Shown: positions 61,201-64,000 of the stretch, piece after piece
Numbering within the stretch: position 1 is the first letter of the stretch
Layout of the letters: every line of letters begins with the position of its first letter
Source: Sphaerisporangium rubeum
Lineage (GTDB): Bacteria; Actinomycetota; Actinomycetes; Streptosporangiales; Streptosporangiaceae
Direction: 5' to 3'
DNA: 64,000 bases
NCBI RefSeq assembly: GCF_014207705.1
Contig: NZ_JACHIU010000001.1
Location: forward strand, 5,014,501-5,078,500
Notes under the pieces: generated by a model
What the model was told of the DNA's origin: nothing
Databases searched by the model: none
What the model saw: the letters and a program-made list of their open reading frames with translations, nothing else
Program-made: the position numbers and the translations under genes

Positions 61201-62871
61201 TTCACGCGGGTGACGAGCACCGATCCCCGTCACGGCGACCGGCTCGTGCTGCGGTTGCGTGACGTGCTCACCGGACGGCCGTACGGCCACGCGGTGACCG
61301 GCGACCTGTACGAGCACACCTCCACGGTGATCTCGCCGGACGGCCGCCTGCTGGCCACCGGCCACAAGAAAGGCGTCGTCCACCTCTGGGACCTGAGGAA
61401 CGGCGAGCACGCCGGCACGCTGCGGGCCGGGGACACCGCGGACGACCCGGCGATCGCCTTCAGCCCGGACGGCCGTCTGCTGGCCACCTCCGGCTACAAG
61501 AGCACCACGCGGCTGTGGGACCCGCGGACCCGCCGCCTGCTCCGTTCCCTGACGGTGACCCCCGCCACCGATACGTACCGTCTGGCGTTCGGCCCGGACG
61601 GCGATGTGCTGGCCACCACGCACAGCGACGGCACCGCACGGTTGTGGGACCCCGCCACGGGACGGCAGAAGGTGGTGCTCACCGGCCACACCGGCATACG
61701 GGAGTCCGTCCCCGCGTTCAGCCGGCCCGTGGTGTGGGCCGTCGCGTTCAGCCCCGACGGCCGCCAGGTGGCCACCGGCGGACTGGACCACACCGTACGG
61801 TTGTGGGACCCGGGGACCGGCCGGCCCTACGGCACCGCACCGGACGGCGTCGGCCGGGCCTTCTCCCTGGCCTTCAGTCCGGACGGCCGGCTGCTCGCCG
61901 CCGGCACCGACGGCCTGGAGTCGAACCTCGTGCTGCTCGACCCCCGGACCGGCCACCGCACCGGCCCGGTGTGGCCGACCGGCGACGGCAAGAACGTGCT
62001 GCGGGTGGCGTTCCGCTCGGACGGACGCCTGCTGGCCTCCGGCGAGTACAACGGCAACGTCCGCCTGAGGGACCCGCTGACCGGCGCCGACGTGGGACCC
62101 TCCGACGGCCTGCTGCTCCTCGGGGAGAAGGCGCTGGCCTTCGTACCCGGTGGTTCGCTGCTGGCCACCACCGGCTTCCACGGCGACACGGTCGTCCTGG
62201 TCGACCCGGCGACGCTGAAGGTGGTCAGGAAACTCCCCGAGGGCCGCACGGTGGAGGCGCTCGCCTTCAGTCCCGACGCGCGGACGCTGGTGACCGTGGA
62301 CGACCGGGTCCGGCTGTGGGATCCCGGCACCGGCCGCCTGCTCCGCGAACTCCCCACCGGCGAGACCGGACAACCCAAGGCGGTGGCCTTCAGTCCCGAC
62401 GGTGCTCTGCTGGCCGTGACGGGGAACGTGTACCCGGACGACGTCCCCGCCTCAGGCGGCGTCCTCCTCCCCGCGAGCAGGACGGTGCTGTGGGACCCGG
62501 CGACGGGCCGCCGCGCCGGCGCGCTGCGGCACGACGACGGGGCTCATATGACGGCGGGTCCGGTGTTCACCGCCGACGGCACGCTTCTGGTCACCGGTCA
62601 CCGCGACGGGACCATCCGGCTCTGGGACCCTCGGACCGGCGACCAGGTGGGTGCGCCGATGGCCGGTCACAGCGGACAGGTGCTCGCCGTGGCGCCGAGC
62701 CCGGACGGCCGCCTGCTGGTCTCTTCGGGGGACGACGCCGTCCTGCGGTTCTGGGATCCGGCACTCCATCGTGATCCGGTCCGCGCGCTGTGCGCGGACG
62801 CCGGCGCGCTCACCGCGAGGGAGTGGGCCAGGTACGCACCCGACGAACCCCTGCCGGCGACCTGCTCCTGA
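58300..62871 (+). CDS. nSTAND1 NTPase with 14 WD40 repeats and membrane segment
   Basis: 1523 residues from ATG 58300 (weak GGGG box); the open frame begins 24 codons earlier. The N-terminus has a basic stretch, then a hydrophobic glycine/alanine-rich region (about 65-110) and a charged helical region to about 270. The nSTAND1 NTPase follows: CPYQGLAPFGRDKAAVFYGR, Walker A GVSGAGKSSLLRAGLL (about 329) and Walker B LIVVVDQLEEMFT (about 434). A single transmembrane helix (VLAATLALVLVVTTWAVV) lies at about 788-805. From about 866 to the end I count 14 WD40 blades with SPDGRLLA and RLWDP motifs, enough for two seven-bladed propellers. Such proteins are signal-sensing scaffolds in actinomycetes; some STAND proteins act in defence. 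Confidence 0.88.
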   Translation: MPVEPGESGGERPARSGGDEGEAAPVPAEDGVSLAKTHARRGVKAWAVRLGRRPGQAVARATPRVAFAGLCAGALAPLAVAGLEPGLLAAGAGVVGSVGANLLTEVIGQSLNAARDKADRPPSTEQVEAELSARLEAMLQAGDAHAEHLAEILSRVLRELDVVQTVVIDAFQRGEHRLLAQLGEGFAELGGRVSAVEPLLAELIEAMERHERDEYRNRAERRHDRDRAEASLYELRSLRDDLTKVLRQITARHVALPGTPERPAWTDGCPYQGLAPFGRDKAAVFYGRGTATARLAALIAAGLRSGPGRVPEAPEAGKPSSPRPGLILMTGVSGAGKSSLLRAGLLPGLADGSVTVDPAARHWPDLWLTPGDEPLRALATHLAIACRADADRVLDDLRRDPAHATVLAGRILVADAMERETRGTPPPAGPRRLIVVVDQLEEMFTGVTGQESRRAEDRELFLAALDAVATTPLTPGGEPAGVVVAAVRGDYIDRCAAHPVLAEALERRGFVLGPMSDEELIRAITGPAAAAGVPVEDHLADMVVRDLAAPSRGGPRTGALPLLSLAMRRAWEHRENGMLTRRSYDRFGGVAHVVQRTAEEAYQSLDEPHRAAARPVLLLLTSVADEPAVRHRMARDDLVEACRPVPADQVLKVLEVFLEARLMVTWQPFTEVSGAAPGPVMVELAHDVLLTGWERLAEWLEDERSVRRDVDRLVRDAEQWQDAHRDPDFLYTGTRLTAARTTRGAWEARDLALPPPATGFLEAAEQAERDRVRAARRDRRQRRQMSTVLAATLALVLVVTTWAVVSNRAETLRHAEGLSREIAAAVERTDDPILRRRLAVAAWRISPTDEAAAALTALVAERRTVLVGHTEDVSAIAYSPDGRWLASTDWAGVVRLWDPRTGRRAGVPIQGRPGVKEWIAFGAGGRLALIGPDGRIQLWRPGGGREAVSVADGNLVTGPGGRLLAESFTRVTSTDPRHGDRLVLRLRDVLTGRPYGHAVTGDLYEHTSTVISPDGRLLATGHKKGVVHLWDLRNGEHAGTLRAGDTADDPAIAFSPDGRLLATSGYKSTTRLWDPRTRRLLRSLTVTPATDTYRLAFGPDGDVLATTHSDGTARLWDPATGRQKVVLTGHTGIRESVPAFSRPVVWAVAFSPDGRQVATGGLDHTVRLWDPGTGRPYGTAPDGVGRAFSLAFSPDGRLLAAGTDGLESNLVLLDPRTGHRTGPVWPTGDGKNVLRVAFRSDGRLLASGEYNGNVRLRDPLTGADVGPSDGLLLLGEKALAFVPGGSLLATTGFHGDTVVLVDPATLKVVRKLPEGRTVEALAFSPDARTLVTVDDRVRLWDPGTGRLLRELPTGETGQPKAVAFSPDGALLAVTGNVYPDDVPASGGVLLPASRTVLWDPATGRRAGALRHDDGAHMTAGPVFTADGTLLVTGHRDGTIRLWDPRTGDQVGAPMAGHSGQVLAVAPSPDGRLLVSSGDDAVLRFWDPALHRDPVRALCADAGALTAREWARYAPDEPLPATCS

Positions 62872-62881
62872 CCCGCGCGGG

Positions 62882-64000
62882 TCAGGGGCCCGCGTACGTC
62901 AGCGAGTGGTGCAGGGACGTGGCGGAGGCGTCGGTCAGGGAGGCGAGCTGATCGATGACGACACGCAGGCGCGCGGGGTCGTCGGGGGCCTCGGTGTACA
63001 GGGGACGCAGCGCCGGTTCCAGGGTGGCCGGCGCACCCAGGGTGATCATGGCGGCGAGCTCGGCGACGAGGGTGCGCTGACGGGCCAGGTTGGCGTTGTG
63101 GTCGGCGCGGGACATGACGTAGTGCGCGGTGACGCCTTTGAGCAGCGCGCATTCCAGGCGGATGCGCCTCGGGACGATCAGGTCGGCGCGGTGGCGGGTG
63201 AGCCCCGGGCCGTACGCCTGGAGGGTGGCCTCCTGCGCGCTGTGGCAGAAGCGGCCGATCAGGTCGCTGGTGAACGACTTCAGGACGACCAGGTCGCGCA
63301 TGGACCCCTCGAAGCGGGTGGGCCACATGGGTTCGGCGACCAGGTCGGCGAGGGTCTCCTCCAGCTCGTTGAGGTCGGCGTCGGAGGCGTACCACTTGAG
63401 GGTGCGCTCGCACACGTCGCGGCGCTCCTCGGGGTCGCGGAGCGTGGCGGGGGTGACGTGGCCGGAGTGGAGCGCGTCCTCCAGGTCGTGCACCGAGTAG
63501 GCCACGTCGTCGGCCCAGTCCATGACCTGGGCCTCGAAGGCGACCTCACCGGCGGGGACGCCGGCGCGCACCCACTCGAAGACGGGGAGGTCGTCGGCGT
63601 ACACACCGAACTTGGGGCCGTGCGCGGACGTCCAGGGGTACTTCAGCGCCGAGTCGAGGGTGGCGCGGGTCAGGTTGAGGCCGGCGCTGCGGCCCTCGGA
63701 GGTGAGGACCTTGGCCTCAAGGCGGGTGAGCAGCCGCAGGCTCTGCGCGTTCCCCTCGAAGCCGCCGCATCTGGCGGCCAGTTCGTTGAGCACCCGCTCA
63801 CCGTTGTGGCCGAACGGCGGGTGGCCGAGGTCGTGCGCGAGGCACGCGGTCTCCACCAGGTCGGGGTCGCAGCCGAGGGCCTTGCCCATCTCGCGGCCGA
63901 TCTGCGCGCACTCCAGGGAGTGGGTCAGCCGGGTGCGCGGCACGTGCCTGCCGTGGTCGCGGACGTCTCCCGGCCCGACCACCTGGGTCTTGGCCGCGAG
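62882..64000 (-). CDS. dgt: deoxyguanosine triphosphate triphosphohydrolase-like protein, N-terminus outside window
   Basis: 373 codons are in view and the frame is open to the right edge, so the start lies beyond it. The HD-domain metal site is intact: [16 protein letters not shown], then [17 protein letters not shown], and the third Asp in [16 protein letters not shown]. Dgt enzymes cut dNTPs to nucleosides and tripolyphosphate. The edge sequence LAAKTQVV matches the usual family segment before the HD motif. In actinomycetes dgt commonly precedes dnaG; here the two are 6 kb apart. Confidence 0.92.
   Translation of the reverse strand, partial: LAAKTQVVGPGDVRDHGRHVPRTRLTHSLECAQIGREMGKALGCDPDLVETACLAHDLGHPPFGHNGERVLNELAARCGGFEGNAQSLRLLTRLEAKVLTSEGRSAGLNLTRATLDSALKYPWTSAHGPKFGVYADDLPVFEWVRAGVPAGEVAFEAQVMDWADDVAYSVHDLEDALHSGHVTPATLRDPEERRDVCERTLKWYASDADLNELEETLADLVAEPMWPTRFEGSMRDLVVLKSFTSDLIGRFCHSAQEATLQAYGPGLTRHRADLIVPRRIRLECALLKGVTAHYVMSRADHNANLARQRTLVAELAAMITLGAPATLEPALRPLYTEAPDDPARLRVVIDQLASLTDASATSLHHSLTYAGP

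Overview
This window reads as chromosomal DNA of a high-GC actinomycete. The genes use strongly G/C-biased third positions, start often at GTG, carry AGGAGG-type ribosome binding sites, and include a mycothiol deacetylase (mshB), a LacI regulator of the Streptomyces MalR type, a bacterial nitric oxide synthase and an actinobacterial dnaG/sigma/dgt neighbourhood. A Streptosporangiaceae-like genus (Nonomuraea, Sphaerisporangium and relatives) is my inference from protein flavour; no rRNA is present to test it.

Left arm, 1-14.5 kb: a small nonribosomal peptide/nucleotide-type biosynthetic cluster. It holds a truncated Fe/2-oxoglutarate hydroxylase, a LOG-type phosphoribohydrolase and an isopropylmalate/homocitrate-synthase-like enzyme on the minus strand, then an FMN glutamate-synthase-like protein translationally coupled to a two-protein NRPS (A-T predicted for glycine, then C-A-T, no thioesterase). 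It is followed by a pseudo-receiver LuxR regulator coupled to an AsnRS-like asparagine-synthetase-type enzyme, a PurF paralogue, an MFS exporter and an ArsR-like regulator. I cannot match this combination to a known compound and regard it as the best candidate for an undescribed pathway. From 14.8 to 17.7 kb come a TTA-containing XRE regulator and a TetR/MFS efflux pair with two perfect operators.

Middle, 17.7-40.2 kb: small structural or stress genes (coiled-coil protein, PH-domain protein, catalase, anti-sigma antagonist, an AfsR-like STAND NTPase without a DNA-binding domain), then a starch/maltodextrin region: a 1943-residue two-catalytic-domain amylopullulanase, a secreted alpha-amylase with CBM20, and further on a sugar ABC transporter (binding protein and two permeases, no ATPase) with an alpha-glucosidase. 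Their probable regulator, a MalR-like LacI protein, lies at 45 kb, and CTTGCAG/TTGC elements occur upstream of several of these genes. A truncated haemoglobin, an endonuclease/phosphatase family protein and a cysteine-free HesB-like protein are interspersed.

40.3-48.6 kb: mshB; a ribbon-helix-helix regulator with a leaderless promoter covered by four TGACGTCA palindromes, heading an operon with a DUF4097 protein and a DrrAB-type ABC exporter; malR; a patatin-like lipase; galK; an enoyl-CoA hydratase. 48.6-53.8 kb: nitric oxide synthase, tRNA-Asn, three small conserved genes, and an unusual concentration of unrelated tandem-repeat arrays (about 32, 27, 20, 15 and 45 bp periods) in the intergenic spaces. 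53.8-64 kb: the primary-type sigma factor, dnaG, a degenerate M23 lipoprotein, a large nSTAND1-WD40 protein with 14 propeller blades, and dgt running off the right edge.
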